A DNA stretch of 37,541 nucleotides from a bacterium (GTDB lineage: Bacteria; Bacillota; Clostridia; Oscillospirales; Oscillospiraceae), in assembly GCA_019424865.1 (NCBI GenBank), contig JAHYYS010000015.1, positions 1 to 37,541 on the forward strand, read 5' to 3'. Shown here piece after piece: positions 13,907-21,881 of this stretch (its first letter is position 1; the number at the start of each line of letters is the position of its first letter). Under the pieces are notes generated by a model. It was given only the letters and a program-made list of their open reading frames with translations, was not told the origin of the DNA and did not search any database. A program made the translations under genes and the position numbers.

Positions 13907-14584
13907 TCAGCCCCAGCCCCGGTCAGCGGGATCCAGCATCCGGGCCGCCGTATACAAAAGGGCGTTGCAGATGGCGGCAGCCACCGTGCTGCCCCCCTTA
14001 CGCCCCATGGCGACGATCGCGGGCACCTCACAGGCCTGGCAGACGGAAAACAGCCGTATTTTGCTCTCCTCCACGTTGACAAAGCCAACCGGGACCCCGA
14101 TCACCAGGGCCGGACGCAGTCCCTGTTCCACCAGGTCGGCGATCCGCAGAAGGGCCGTGGGGGCATTTCCCACCGCCAAAACCGCACCGGGTACCTCCCG
14201 TGCTGCCTTTTCCATGGAGACTGCGGCGCGGGTAATCCCGCGGCTCCTGGCCTCCCGGGCCACCGCTTCCTCCGCCATAAAGCACACTGCGCGGCAGCCA
14301 AGTTCCTCCATGGCGGCGGCACTGATCCCAGAACGGGCCATGTTGGTATCTGTTACAATCGCGGTGCCCCGGCGCAGCGCCTGGCTGCCCAGCAAGCAGG
14401 CCCGGGGGGTAAAGCGGAGGGTTTCCGCATAGTCAAAATCCGCTGTGGCGTGAATGGCGCGTTTGACCACAGCGGCGTGCTCCGCCTCCAGTACAATGCC
14501 GCGCTGCTCCAGCTCCCGGCTGATGATAGCCAGGCTGGCCCGCTCTATCTCCCCGGGACGGAGGATGTTGGACGTTTCTTTCAA
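13907..14584 (-). CDS. cbiC: Cobalt-precorrin-8 methylmutase CbiC
   Basis: A 225-residue enzyme that moves the methyl group from C-11 to C-12 of cobalt-precorrin-8, giving cobyrinic acid. The catalytic histidine is H45 in KRAIHATADFDYA. TDTNMARSGIS, ALLRIADLVEQG and VIGVPVGFVNVEESK are family motifs forming the dimer active site. I place the start at TTG 14584, overlapping the adenosyltransferase stop (TTTTGA) with GGGGAG seven bases upstream; the frame is open much further, but upstream sequence is the coding region of the adenosyltransferase in another frame. Within the operon it is placed late, after cbiP, although it acts in the middle of the pathway. Confidence 0.92.
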   Translation of the reverse strand: MKETSNILRPGEIERASLAIISRELEQRGIVLEAEHAAVVKRAIHATADFDYAETLRFTPRACLLGSQALRRGTAIVTDTNMARSGISAAAMEELGCRAVCFMAEEAVAREARSRGITRAAVSMEKAAREVPGAVLAVGNAPTALLRIADLVEQGLRPALVIGVPVGFVNVEESKIRLFSVCQACEVPAIVAMGRKGGSTVAAAICNALLYTAARMLDPADRGWG

Positions 14585-15096
14585 AATTCCACTCCCCTTC
14601 TGGCCGTAACGCCCCGATGATAGGGGTGGGCACGGCAGTCCATCCGAGTGGAGTAGTCCGCTGCCGCAGCCATCCACTTGGCCGGATCCCGGCCGGTGAG
14701 CACGACCTCGCGTCCGGACGGGCGGTCCAGCACCGCGTCCCGCAGCAGCGCCCGGTCCACCATATCCAGCTGCCACGCAGCGCAGGCCTCGTCCAAAATC
14801 AGCAAATCGCAGGGCGTGGACAGCGCCCGCCGCAGCAGCTGCGTCTGGCGGCTTCGCTGGGCCGCCCGCTCAGCCTGGGTCATTTGGGAGACAAACTTCA
14901 TCTCCCCGTCTCCGGAAAAGATACAGGCCCCAAGCCGGGCCAGGGGCTCCAGCTCACTGCTGCTTCCGTTCTTTAAGAACTGAACCACATTGACCTGCCA
15001 TCCGGCGCCCAGAGCGCGCAGGGCCAGGCCCATAGCCGCCGTGGTTTTTCCCTTGCCCTCGCCCCAGTACAGGTGGACCAGTCCGCTACGCTCCAT
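14581..15096 (-). CDS. cobA: Corrinoid adenosyltransferase (CobA/BtuR type)
   Basis: A 171-residue ATP:cob(I)alamin adenosyltransferase of the CobA/CobO/BtuR family, which attaches the upper adenosyl ligand. The start MERSGLVHLYWGEGKGKTTA carries the family's P-loop (residues 12-19), followed by VNVVQFLKNG, CDLLILDEACAAW (Walker B-like) and VVLTGRDPAKWM. The ATG at 15096 follows GGAGGGGAG; earlier start codons in the frame lie in cbiP sequence. It overlaps cbiP by 11 bases upstream and cbiC by 4 downstream. It can serve both de novo synthesis and salvage of corrinoids brought in by the adjoining importer. Confidence 0.93.
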   Translation of the reverse strand: MERSGLVHLYWGEGKGKTTAAMGLALRALGAGWQVNVVQFLKNGSSSELEPLARLGACIFSGDGEMKFVSQMTQAERAAQRSRQTQLLRRALSTPCDLLILDEACAAWQLDMVDRALLRDAVLDRPSGREVVLTGRDPAKWMAAAADYSTRMDCRAHPYHRGVTARRGVEF

Positions 15097-16567
15097 ATTC
15101 GCTCCCCTCCATTGCGCGGTAAATTGCATCCAGATCGAGATGTGTCCGTACCGCCTCGGCCAGCAGGTCATACTGCCGCTGACGATGGAGCCCATAGTGT
15201 TCCGGACGGTCCGGAACCGGCACAAGCCCGCGCCGCCGGGCAAGCCACTCAGCCAGCCGTTTGGTCAGCTCCCCGGTGTCGAACAGGCCGTGGAGATAGG
15301 TTCCAAACACCAGCCCGGCCGCAGCGCCCTCCTCCCTGCCGTCCGCCAGACGGCAGAACGGGGCGCCTTCCAGACGCCTGGTGCGTCCCATGTGGATCTC
15401 GTATCCCTCCAGCGCCGCCCCCTCCAGAGGGGGCGCCAGGGTCACTGCCCGCTGGAGGGTGCGGTGTTTTTGCAATTCAAATACCGTTTCACAGGGCAGC
15501 AGTCCCAGACCAGCCAGGGATCCGCCCCCTTCTGCCCCGTCCGGGTCGGACAGCGTCCGGCCCAGCATCTGATAACCGCCGCACACCCCAAGCACCGGCA
15601 CCCTGCCGGCCAGCTGCCGGATATGATCTTCCAGGCCGCAGCGCCGCAGCCACAGGAGATCGGCCATAGTGCTCTTGGTTCCGGGCACAATCACCAGATC
15701 GGGCGTGTCCAGCTCCTCCGGCCGCTCCACATACCGCACGCCCAGCTGGGGGTGCAGCTCCAGCGGCGCAAAGTCTGTAAAATTGGAGATGTGAGGCAGG
15801 CGGATCACCGCAATATCCAGGTCGCGCCGCTTCCGCTTCTGCTCCAGCATAGGCGCCAGGCTGTCCTCCTCATCCAAATCCGCCCGGACATAGGGGATGA
15901 CGCCCAGAACCGGCAGACCGGTTCGCTCCTCCAGCATAGCCAATCCCGGGCGCAGCAGGCTTTCGTCCCCGCGGAATTTGTTGATGAGGGTGCCGACCAG
16001 CCGCCGCCGCTCCTCCGGCTCCAGCAGGGCCACCGTGCCATACAGCTGGGCGAAGACTCCACCCCGGTCAATATCCCCCGCCAGCAAAACGGGGGCGTTT
16101 ACCAGCTTCGCCAGCCCCATGTTGACAATATCGTCCGCCTTCAGGTTGATTTCCGCCGGGCTGCCCGCTCCCTCTATCACAATGATATCGCACTCCTGGG
16201 CCAGACTGCGGTAGGCCTCCAGAATTTCCGGAATCAGGCTTGTTTTCATCTTGAAATAGTCGCGGGCGGCATAGTTTCCGCGCACCTCTCCGCGGACAAT
16301 CAGCTGGCTTCCTGTGTCGCTGGAGGGTTTGAGCAGAATGGGATTCATGCGTACATCGGGCTCCCGGCCGGCCGCCTGGGCCTGAGCCGCCTGGGCCCGT
16401 CCCATCTCCAGACCGTCCCAGGTGATAAAGCTGTTCAGGGCCATATTCTGACTTTTAAAGGGGGCGACACGCCAGCCGTCCTGGCTGAAAATCCGGCACA
16501 GAGCTGTGACCAGCAGGCTTTTTCCCACGCCGGACATGGTCCCCTGAACCATAATGCACCGTGCCAT
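15086..16567 (-). CDS. cbiP: Cobyric acid synthase CbiP
   Basis: A 493-residue glutamine-dependent enzyme that amidates four side chains of adenosylcobyrinate a,c-diamide. The N-terminal ATPase domain has GTMSGVGKS at 9-17 and FKSQNMALNS at 37-46. The C-terminal class I glutamine amidotransferase-like domain has nucleophile C329 in VLGVCGGYQML and H426 in YLHGLFDTGEL. Length is typical (about 490-510). The ATG at 16567 directly follows the cobD stop codon, with GGAGGTAA as ribosome site inside cobD. Confidence 0.95.
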   Translation of the reverse strand: MARCIMVQGTMSGVGKSLLVTALCRIFSQDGWRVAPFKSQNMALNSFITWDGLEMGRAQAAQAQAAGREPDVRMNPILLKPSSDTGSQLIVRGEVRGNYAARDYFKMKTSLIPEILEAYRSLAQECDIIVIEGAGSPAEINLKADDIVNMGLAKLVNAPVLLAGDIDRGGVFAQLYGTVALLEPEERRRLVGTLINKFRGDESLLRPGLAMLEERTGLPVLGVIPYVRADLDEEDSLAPMLEQKRKRRDLDIAVIRLPHISNFTDFAPLELHPQLGVRYVERPEELDTPDLVIVPGTKSTMADLLWLRRCGLEDHIRQLAGRVPVLGVCGGYQMLGRTLSDPDGAEGGGSLAGLGLLPCETVFELQKHRTLQRAVTLAPPLEGAALEGYEIHMGRTRRLEGAPFCRLADGREEGAAAGLVFGTYLHGLFDTGELTKRLAEWLARRRGLVPVPDRPEHYGLHRQRQYDLLAEAVRTHLDLDAIYRAMEGSEYGA

Positions 16568-17620
16568 CTACATTACCTCCTCCAAAGCGCACAACAAGGC
16601 CTGATTTTCCGCCTGCGTTCGAATTGATGTGCGGTACCATCCCGGCCCCAGGCCAGAGAAGCCGGAGCAGTCCCGCAGTAAAATTCCCTTCTGCCGCAGC
16701 TTTTGACACAGCTTCGTATCCTGGTGATAAAACAGCAGAAAATTGGCCTCGCCCGGGCAGACCCTGCACCCCAATCGGGACAGGACCTGAGTCAGGACAG
16801 GCCGCTGTGTGCGGATCAGGGTGCGCAGCGCGTCCCCATAGGTCCGATCCTCCAGGGCAGCCGCGCCGGCGGCCTGAGCGGGGGCGGATACCGGCCAGGG
16901 CTGGCCGGACTGGTACATCCGGCTCAGAAGCTGGGCATTTCCGCACAGCACATAGCCCAGGCGCAGCCCCGCCATCCCCCAGAACTTGGTGAAGGCCCGG
17001 AATACCACCAGATTGGGGCAGCGTTCCACCTGTCCAGCCAGAGAACAGGCCTCCGGCTCCGCAAGAAAGTCCAGAAAGCACTCGTCCAAGGCCAAGATCA
17101 CGCCGCACTGGGTGCAGCGCGCCGCAATCTGCTCCAACAGCGGCCTGGAAACGGTGCGGCCTGTCGGATTGTTTGGCTGGCACAGGAACAAGAGGTCCAG
17201 TTCAGGAGAAATGTGCGGCAGCAGCCGCTCTGTAACCGCAAACCCGTCTTCTTCCCGGAGAACAAATTCTTCCGTCCGGCACCCCGCCAGATCCAGCGCG
17301 TGCTTGTATTCCCCAAAGGTGGGGGCCAATACCATTGCCCGCCTGGGCCGTACGGCCAGAGCCAGGCGAAGGATTAAATCGGCCGCCCCTGCCCCGCACA
17401 GAATATGCTCCGGCGGCACGCCGTGGAGGCGGGACAGCCGATCCCGCAGCGCCCGGCACAGGGGATCCGGGTAGTGCTGAGGCCCCTCCAGCGCCGCAAA
17501 AGCCGCCTGACGGACCCCCTCCGGCAGCGGCAGAGGACTGATGCTGGCAGAAAAGTCCAGGGGCATCCCGCCGCATTCCCGGACGTATCCCATCCAATCC
17601 CCGCCGTGGTGCAGCTGCAT
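16568..17620 (-). CDS. cobD: L-threonine-O-3-phosphate decarboxylase CobD
   Basis: A 350-residue PLP enzyme of aminotransferase class I/II fold that makes (R)-1-amino-2-propanol phosphate for the nucleotide loop. HGGDWMGYVRECG at the N-terminus is typical of CobD. LDFSASISPLPLP, CQPNNPTGR (residues 148-155), LALDECFLDF (D179) and the PLP lysine K212 in RAFTKFWGMAGLRLGY are all present, with R220 following. The ATG at 17620 is 7 bases after AAGGAGGG; an in-frame ATG two codons earlier is too close to that site. Its partner CbiB, which consumes the product, is immediately upstream. A histidinol-phosphate aminotransferase role is unlikely in this setting. Confidence 0.9.
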   Translation of the reverse strand: MQLHHGGDWMGYVRECGGMPLDFSASISPLPLPEGVRQAAFAALEGPQHYPDPLCRALRDRLSRLHGVPPEHILCGAGAADLILRLALAVRPRRAMVLAPTFGEYKHALDLAGCRTEEFVLREEDGFAVTERLLPHISPELDLLFLCQPNNPTGRTVSRPLLEQIAARCTQCGVILALDECFLDFLAEPEACSLAGQVERCPNLVVFRAFTKFWGMAGLRLGYVLCGNAQLLSRMYQSGQPWPVSAPAQAAGAAALEDRTYGDALRTLIRTQRPVLTQVLSRLGCRVCPGEANFLLFYHQDTKLCQKLRQKGILLRDCSGFSGLGPGWYRTSIRTQAENQALLCALEEVM

Positions 17621-17636
17621 TCTCATCCCTCCTTGC

Positions 17637-18614
17637 TCATAAAAGAAGCTCTGCCCCGCCCCGCAGCAAAACAAGCAGTCCCAGCCCCAGCAGGGAGGCC
17701 GTGTACAGCATGCGGTTGGCCGCGGGGATATCCTCCGGCACGATGGGCCTTACCGGGTCGCCCAGATAAGGCTTGTCCTGCCGCACGCCAAAATAAAAAG
17801 CCGGCCCCGCCAGCTGAACCCCAAGCGCCCCCGCCATAGCTGACTCGGTCTGGGCGGAATTCGGGCTGGCGTGCTTCCTCCGGTCCCGCCGCCAAATTCG
17901 CCAGGCACCCCGTGCATTTTGTCCGGCAAAAGGGGCGGATGCAATCAGAAGCAGAGCGGACAGCCGGGCGGGCAGGAAGTTGGCCCCGTCGTCCAGCCGG
18001 GCCGCCGCCCGGCCAAAGTACAGATAGCGGTGGTTTCGATACCCCACCATGCTGTCCATGGTATTGACCGCCTTGTAGCATAAAGCCAGGGGCGCGCCGC
18101 CCAGCAGCATGTAAAACAAAGGCGCTGTTACGCCGTCAGAGAAATTTTCCGCCACGGTCTCCACTGCCGCCCGGGTGACGCCTGCCCGGTCCAGAGCCGC
18201 AGTATCCCGTCCCACAATCCGGCCGACAGCCGTTCTGGCCTGGGCCAGAGTGCCGCGGGTCAGTGCACGGTACACGCCCATGCTCTCGTCCCGCAGGCCC
18301 CGCAGGGCAAGCGCCTGCCAGCACCAGAGCACCTCCAGCGCCAGCCGTACGCCGGGGTGAATCAGGCCGCCCAGCCAAAGCGCTCCGGCAGATATGGCCA
18401 GAGTACTCAGGGGGAGAATCCCGGCCAGCAGGGCCCCCGCCGCCAGTTCCCCGCGCGGCGTTTCGGGAAACAGCGCACGCAGTCCCTTCTCCAGCGCGGA
18501 GATACACCGACCCATCCATACAACCGGGTGGGGCATCCAGGCGGGGTCCCCCAGCAGCAGATCCAGTCCAAAGCCGAGCAGCGCGGAGAACAGGATTTCC
18601 TCTCCATCAAGCAC
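17637..18614 (-). CDS. cbiB: Adenosylcobinamide-phosphate synthase CbiB
   Basis: A 325-residue integral membrane protein that joins aminopropanol phosphate to adenosylcobyric acid. Family signatures: LLLGDPAWMPHPVVWMGR near the N-terminus, ETVAENFSDGVTAPLFYMLL, KAVNTMDSMVGYRN and ASPNSAQTESAMAGALGVQL. Several hydrophobic segments alternate with these conserved loops. The start is GTG 18614, overlapping the phosphatase stop by 8 bases. It lies next to cobD, with which it works. Confidence 0.94.
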   Translation of the reverse strand: MLDGEEILFSALLGFGLDLLLGDPAWMPHPVVWMGRCISALEKGLRALFPETPRGELAAGALLAGILPLSTLAISAGALWLGGLIHPGVRLALEVLWCWQALALRGLRDESMGVYRALTRGTLAQARTAVGRIVGRDTAALDRAGVTRAAVETVAENFSDGVTAPLFYMLLGGAPLALCYKAVNTMDSMVGYRNHRYLYFGRAAARLDDGANFLPARLSALLLIASAPFAGQNARGAWRIWRRDRRKHASPNSAQTESAMAGALGVQLAGPAFYFGVRQDKPYLGDPVRPIVPEDIPAANRMLYTASLLGLGLLVLLRGGAELLL

Positions 18615-19197
18615 TTGTAAAGCTCACTTCCCTTACAAGCTCCAGAGGGCGCTCCCCTTCCCAGGCATCCGTTTTCAGAATATAGCCCCCGCCGTTGGGC
18701 GCCATCCAGCGGTAGTAATCCCGCACCGGGCGGGACAGGAGCCCCAGAACCGCCATCTGTGTGCCGCCGTGGGCCACCACAACCAGCTGCTCCCGCTTCT
18801 GGGCCAGGGCATCCTGGACCAGTGCGGCAAAGGCCGGGCAGGTTCGGGCAGCAAATTCCTCCATACTCTCGCCCCCCGGGCAGCGGCCCACACACCGGCC
18901 GTCCACCCAGGCGCGGTAGTCGGCATCCTGCTCCATCTCGTTTGCATTTCGCCCTTCAAATGCGCCAAAATCCATCTCGCGCAATCCCTGTACAGGGATA
19001 ATCCTTGATGACGGAAATATGATTTGTGCCGTCTCCACAGCCCGGGTGAGCGGTGAAGTCCAGACAATGTCCGGGTCAAAATCCGCCCGGCGCAGGGCGG
19101 CGCGCCCCGCCGGTGACAGCGGAATATCGGCAGATCCCTGGTATCGTTTTTCTGTATTATATACTGTCTCACCGTGCCGAATCAGATAGATGAGCAT
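18607..19197 (-). CDS. cobC: Histidine phosphatase, probable alpha-ribazole phosphatase (CobC type)
   Basis: A 196-residue member of the histidine phosphatase superfamily. The catalytic motif LIRHGETVYN (H8) opens the protein, with WTSPLTRAVETA, the acid/base region LREMDFGAFEG, and the second histidine in VVVAHGGTQMAVLG. In this operon it most likely removes the 5'-phosphate from alpha-ribazole phosphate or from adenosylcobalamin phosphate, the last step of loop assembly; the superfamily is broad, so this rests on context. ATG 19197 follows GGGGGAG and overlaps the CobU-like gene by 16 bases. Confidence 0.85.
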   Translation of the reverse strand: MLIYLIRHGETVYNTEKRYQGSADIPLSPAGRAALRRADFDPDIVWTSPLTRAVETAQIIFPSSRIIPVQGLREMDFGAFEGRNANEMEQDADYRAWVDGRCVGRCPGGESMEEFAARTCPAFAALVQDALAQKREQLVVVAHGGTQMAVLGLLSRPVRDYYRWMAPNGGGYILKTDAWEGERPLELVREVSFTSA

Positions 19198-19529
19198 GGC
19201 CACTCCCCCTTCAGTAATTGAGGCAGACCGCAGCACACCCGCACCACGATGTCCGCCCGGGCAGCCAGCAGGCAGGCCAGGCGTCCCGCCGCCTCCCGCG
19301 CGCGGCGCTGTTCCGCCTGGACGGGAACTACGCCCCCGCCTACCTCGGTGGCAATCACAATTTCCCGGCGGGCCAGGGTCCGGGCCAGCTCCTCCAGGTT
19401 GTCCGCTTCAGCGGCCAAATCCTGTACGTCCCAAACCGCCCGTTCCGCCAGCTCCTGGGCGGACAGGCCCAGGACCTGAGAAATATAGGCCTTTTTCCCC
19501 GCAAACAGCGGGCCAGTCACAAAAATCAC
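19182..19529 (-). CDS. Short CobU-like protein with altered P-loop
   Basis: A 115-residue protein resembling the C-terminal half of CobU (cobinamide kinase and guanylyltransferase). The end matches clearly: IATEVGGGVVPVQAEQRRAR (59-78), then AGRLACLLAARADIVVRV and CGLPQLLK. The start MIFVTGPLFAGKKAY keeps a GxxxxGK frame, but the CobU loop GGxxSGKS is changed. The block between (HRxxR, the guanylylated histidine) is missing. The GTG start overlaps the cobS stop (GTGA) with TGGAGG upstream. A complete cobU lies one gene upstream, so this is an extra paralogue. It may be a partner or regulator of CobU/CobS, or a kinase with other specificity. The frame is intact, so it is not an obvious pseudogene. 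Confidence 0.75.
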   Translation of the reverse strand: MIFVTGPLFAGKKAYISQVLGLSAQELAERAVWDVQDLAAEADNLEELARTLARREIVIATEVGGGVVPVQAEQRRAREAAGRLACLLAARADIVVRVCCGLPQLLKGEWPCSSI

Positions 19530-20296
19530 AGCAAAACCTCCACGTATTCCGCAATGCACAGCGCCGCCAGCATCCACAGCTCCGCCCGCTGTAAAAACCA
19601 GCCGGACAGATCGCCCGACAATCCGCCGAACTGTCGGCTTGCCGTCCGGCACAGCCGCCAATAGGCCAGACCGCCCGCCGCGGCCATGGCCGCGCCCGCG
19701 GGCCCCTCCAGCAGACACAGGGCCAGGGCCAACAGTCCGCAGGCCACGGTGAGGACAGCCCGAACGCGGGTCCGATCCGCACCACTGGCGAAGGTATGAA
19801 CCAGTCCGGTGCTGCGGGCCAGGGGCAGGCTGGCCACCCCCAGGCCGGACAGCGCCCGGGACAGGCAGAAGGACAGCAGCACGGCTCCGCCCCGATAGTC
19901 CGGGAGGGAGGTCCACAGAGCGAAGGATGCGACGAAGTACACCCCCAGATGGATAGCCGCGAAGGCGCCCAGATGCGGGTCGTGAAGAATCTCCTGGCGG
20001 CGCTGAGGACTGCCGTGGCTGGCCAGGGCGTCACAGGTGTCCGCGTAGCCGTCCAAATGGATGCCCCCTGTCAGAAGAATCGGGATCAGGCACAGTCCGG
20101 CTCCCCGCAGCAGGCCCGGCAGCCCAAGCAGACCGCAGACCAAGACCCAAAGCCAGCACCCCGCACCAATGACGGCCCCCACCAGCGGAAAGGCGCACAG
20201 AGCATAGCGCATATTCTCTGTCTTCCACTCCACCTGGGGCACCGGAATGGCGGAAAACATGGAAAATGCCACCGCAAGGGTGCCAAATATGCTCAT
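19526..20296 (-). CDS. cobS: Adenosylcobinamide-GDP ribazoletransferase (cobalamin synthase) CobS
   Basis: A 256-residue membrane enzyme that joins adenosylcobinamide-GDP with alpha-ribazole or its phosphate. The family pattern is clear: FSMFSAIPVPQVEW at the start, then GGIHLDGYADTCDAL with the conserved acidic residues, and LHDPHLGAFAAIHLG. Several membrane helices follow. The ATG at 20296 overlaps the cobU stop (ATGA) and follows GGGAGGGG. The frame is open upstream into cobU, but that is not part of the protein. It sits between the two CobU-type genes. Confidence 0.94.
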   Translation of the reverse strand: MSIFGTLAVAFSMFSAIPVPQVEWKTENMRYALCAFPLVGAVIGAGCWLWVLVCGLLGLPGLLRGAGLCLIPILLTGGIHLDGYADTCDALASHGSPQRRQEILHDPHLGAFAAIHLGVYFVASFALWTSLPDYRGGAVLLSFCLSRALSGLGVASLPLARSTGLVHTFASGADRTRVRAVLTVACGLLALALCLLEGPAGAAMAAAGGLAYWRLCRTASRQFGGLSGDLSGWFLQRAELWMLAALCIAEYVEVLL

Positions 20297-20811
20297 GTTG
20301 AGGCGTCCCCTCCCTTGAGTACGTTTGACAGCCCGCAGACCACCTCCACCACGCGATCCGCCCGAGCTGCCAGAGCTCGGTTGGTCCAGGCCAGCTCGCG
20401 AAGGTAAGCCAGGGTATCTCCCTGATAGTCCATTCCCCCGGAGAATACCTCGTTGGTTACAACCGTGAGATGGCGGCATTGCTCCAGCAGAGCCTCTACA
20501 CCCGACAGGGCGCATCCGGGGCCGCCCCCATCCGGGTCAAACAGCTCGTTGGCCACCAGATTCCCCAGGCATTCCAGCAGGACATTGGACGCCGGCGGAA
20601 GCGAAAGCGCGGCCAGGTTGGTATACCGCTCTGCGGTCCGGAAGCCTTTGCCGCGGCGCTGGGCCCGGTGGGCCAGAACGCGGGCCTGCCCCTCCGGGCC
20701 GAAGGGCCGCATCGTGGCCAGATAGACGCGCGGGCCGTCCAGCGTAAGCGTGTGTGCCTCAGCATACGCACTTTTTCCGCTGGACGCGCCGCCCACAACC
20801 AAGGTAAACAC
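20293..20811 (-). CDS. cobU: Adenosylcobinamide kinase / adenosylcobinamide-phosphate guanylyltransferase CobU
   Basis: A 172-residue bifunctional enzyme that phosphorylates adenosylcobinamide and then attaches GMP. The P-loop is VVGGASSGKSAYAE (residues 5-18). AHRAQRRGKGF holds H48, the equivalent of the guanylylated histidine. VVTNEVFSGG, LAARADRVVEVVCGLSNVLK complete the pattern. The start is GTG 20811, after a G-rich ribosome site and 11 bases beyond the cobT stop. Length is close to the Salmonella enzyme. Confidence 0.92.
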   Translation of the reverse strand: MFTLVVGGASSGKSAYAEAHTLTLDGPRVYLATMRPFGPEGQARVLAHRAQRRGKGFRTAERYTNLAALSLPPASNVLLECLGNLVANELFDPDGGGPGCALSGVEALLEQCRHLTVVTNEVFSGGMDYQGDTLAYLRELAWTNRALAARADRVVEVVCGLSNVLKGGDAST

Positions 20812-20822
20812 AGCCGTCCCCC

Positions 20823-21881
20823 CTACTGCGGCGTATAGGCCTGGATGCCCAGCCGGCCGAAGGTCTGGCCGCTGTGATATACGGACAGGGCCATGTCCAA
20901 AAGGGGCAGGACGGCTACCGCGCCGCTCCCCTCCCCCAGGCGCATCTGCGCTGTAATCAGGGGCTTGAGGCCCAAAGCCTCCAGCACCAGCCCGCCCGCC
21001 GGCTCGGCGGAGACATGGCTGGCCAGAACAGCCCCCCGGGCCGCCGGACACAGACGTATCGCGCACAGGGCCGCCGCACTGCTGATAAGGCCGTCTGCCA
21101 CCACAGGCAGGCCGTACCGCGCGCCGCCCAAAAACAGGCCGCACAGCCCGGCCAAGTCCAGGCCCCCGACCTTGGCGAGTACGTCCAGCGGGTCATTGCC
21201 GTCCGGCCGGTTCACCGATATAGCTGTCTCCACGGCCCGTACCTTCCGCTCCAGACCGGCGTCAGAGAGGCCGGCCCCCCGTCCGGTAACCCGCCGCGGA
21301 GGCAGATGTAACAGCACGCTGACCACGGCGCTGGCCGTGGTGGTGTTTCCAATTCCCATTTCACCGGTCGCTAAAATATGAAATCCCTGTTCCTTCAGCT
21401 CCCGGGCCAGATCCGCCCCGGTCTCCACGGCCTGAATGCACGCCTGACGGGACATCGCGGGCCCTTTTGTGATATCCCCCGTGCCGTTCTGGACGCGGCG
21501 GTTCAGCACGCCGGGGGCCCCGGAAAAATCCAGAATTCCCATGTCCACCGGAATCACCTGGCAGCGGGCGGGCCGGGCCATGTGGCATACGGTGCTCTCC
21601 CCCGCCCCCAGAGCCCGGGCTACGGCGGCGGTGACGGAGCTGTCCGTCTGGGTGACCCCCTGGGCCACCACACCGTTATCCGCGCACAGCACCGCCAGCG
21701 CACGGCGCTCCAAAGTTACCTCCGGACTGCCGGTGATGGCGGCGATCTGTCCGATAGCCTGTTCCAGCAGGCCAAGGCTCCCCAGGGGCTTGGCCAGGTC
21801 GTCCCAGCGGACCCGGGCGGCGCGGCGCGCCGCCTCATCCGGGGGACAGATCTCATGGAGTAAATCAGAAAGTGCTTTCAT
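20823..21881 (-). CDS. cobT: Nicotinate-nucleotide-dimethylbenzimidazole phosphoribosyltransferase CobT
   Basis: A 352-residue enzyme that activates the lower base by forming alpha-ribazole 5'-phosphate from nicotinate mononucleotide. LAKPLGSLGLLE (29-40), VLCADNGVVAQGVTQ, ATGEMGIGNTTTASA and the catalytic E317 in RLGEGSGA are all present and in the positions known from the Salmonella enzyme. Family members differ in which benzimidazole, purine or other base they take, so the native lower ligand cannot be read from this. ATG 21881 overlaps the cbiA stop (ATGA), with GGAG upstream. Confidence 0.95.
   Translation of the reverse strand: MKALSDLLHEICPPDEAARRAARVRWDDLAKPLGSLGLLEQAIGQIAAITGSPEVTLERRALAVLCADNGVVAQGVTQTDSSVTAAVARALGAGESTVCHMARPARCQVIPVDMGILDFSGAPGVLNRRVQNGTGDITKGPAMSRQACIQAVETGADLARELKEQGFHILATGEMGIGNTTTASAVVSVLLHLPPRRVTGRGAGLSDAGLERKVRAVETAISVNRPDGNDPLDVLAKVGGLDLAGLCGLFLGGARYGLPVVADGLISSAAALCAIRLCPAARGAVLASHVSAEPAGGLVLEALGLKPLITAQMRLGEGSGAVAVLPLLDMALSVYHSGQTFGRLGIQAYTPQ

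Noticed and set aside
14990..16627. A 545-codon plus-strand open frame
   Set aside because: It lies opposite cbiP and part of the adenosyltransferase gene; it exists because of high GC at third positions and has Gln/Pro-rich nonsense composition.
19182..20811. CobU and the CobU-like gene as two halves of one broken gene
   Set aside because: They are separated by an intact cobS, the upstream cobU is complete, and both have proper starts and stops.
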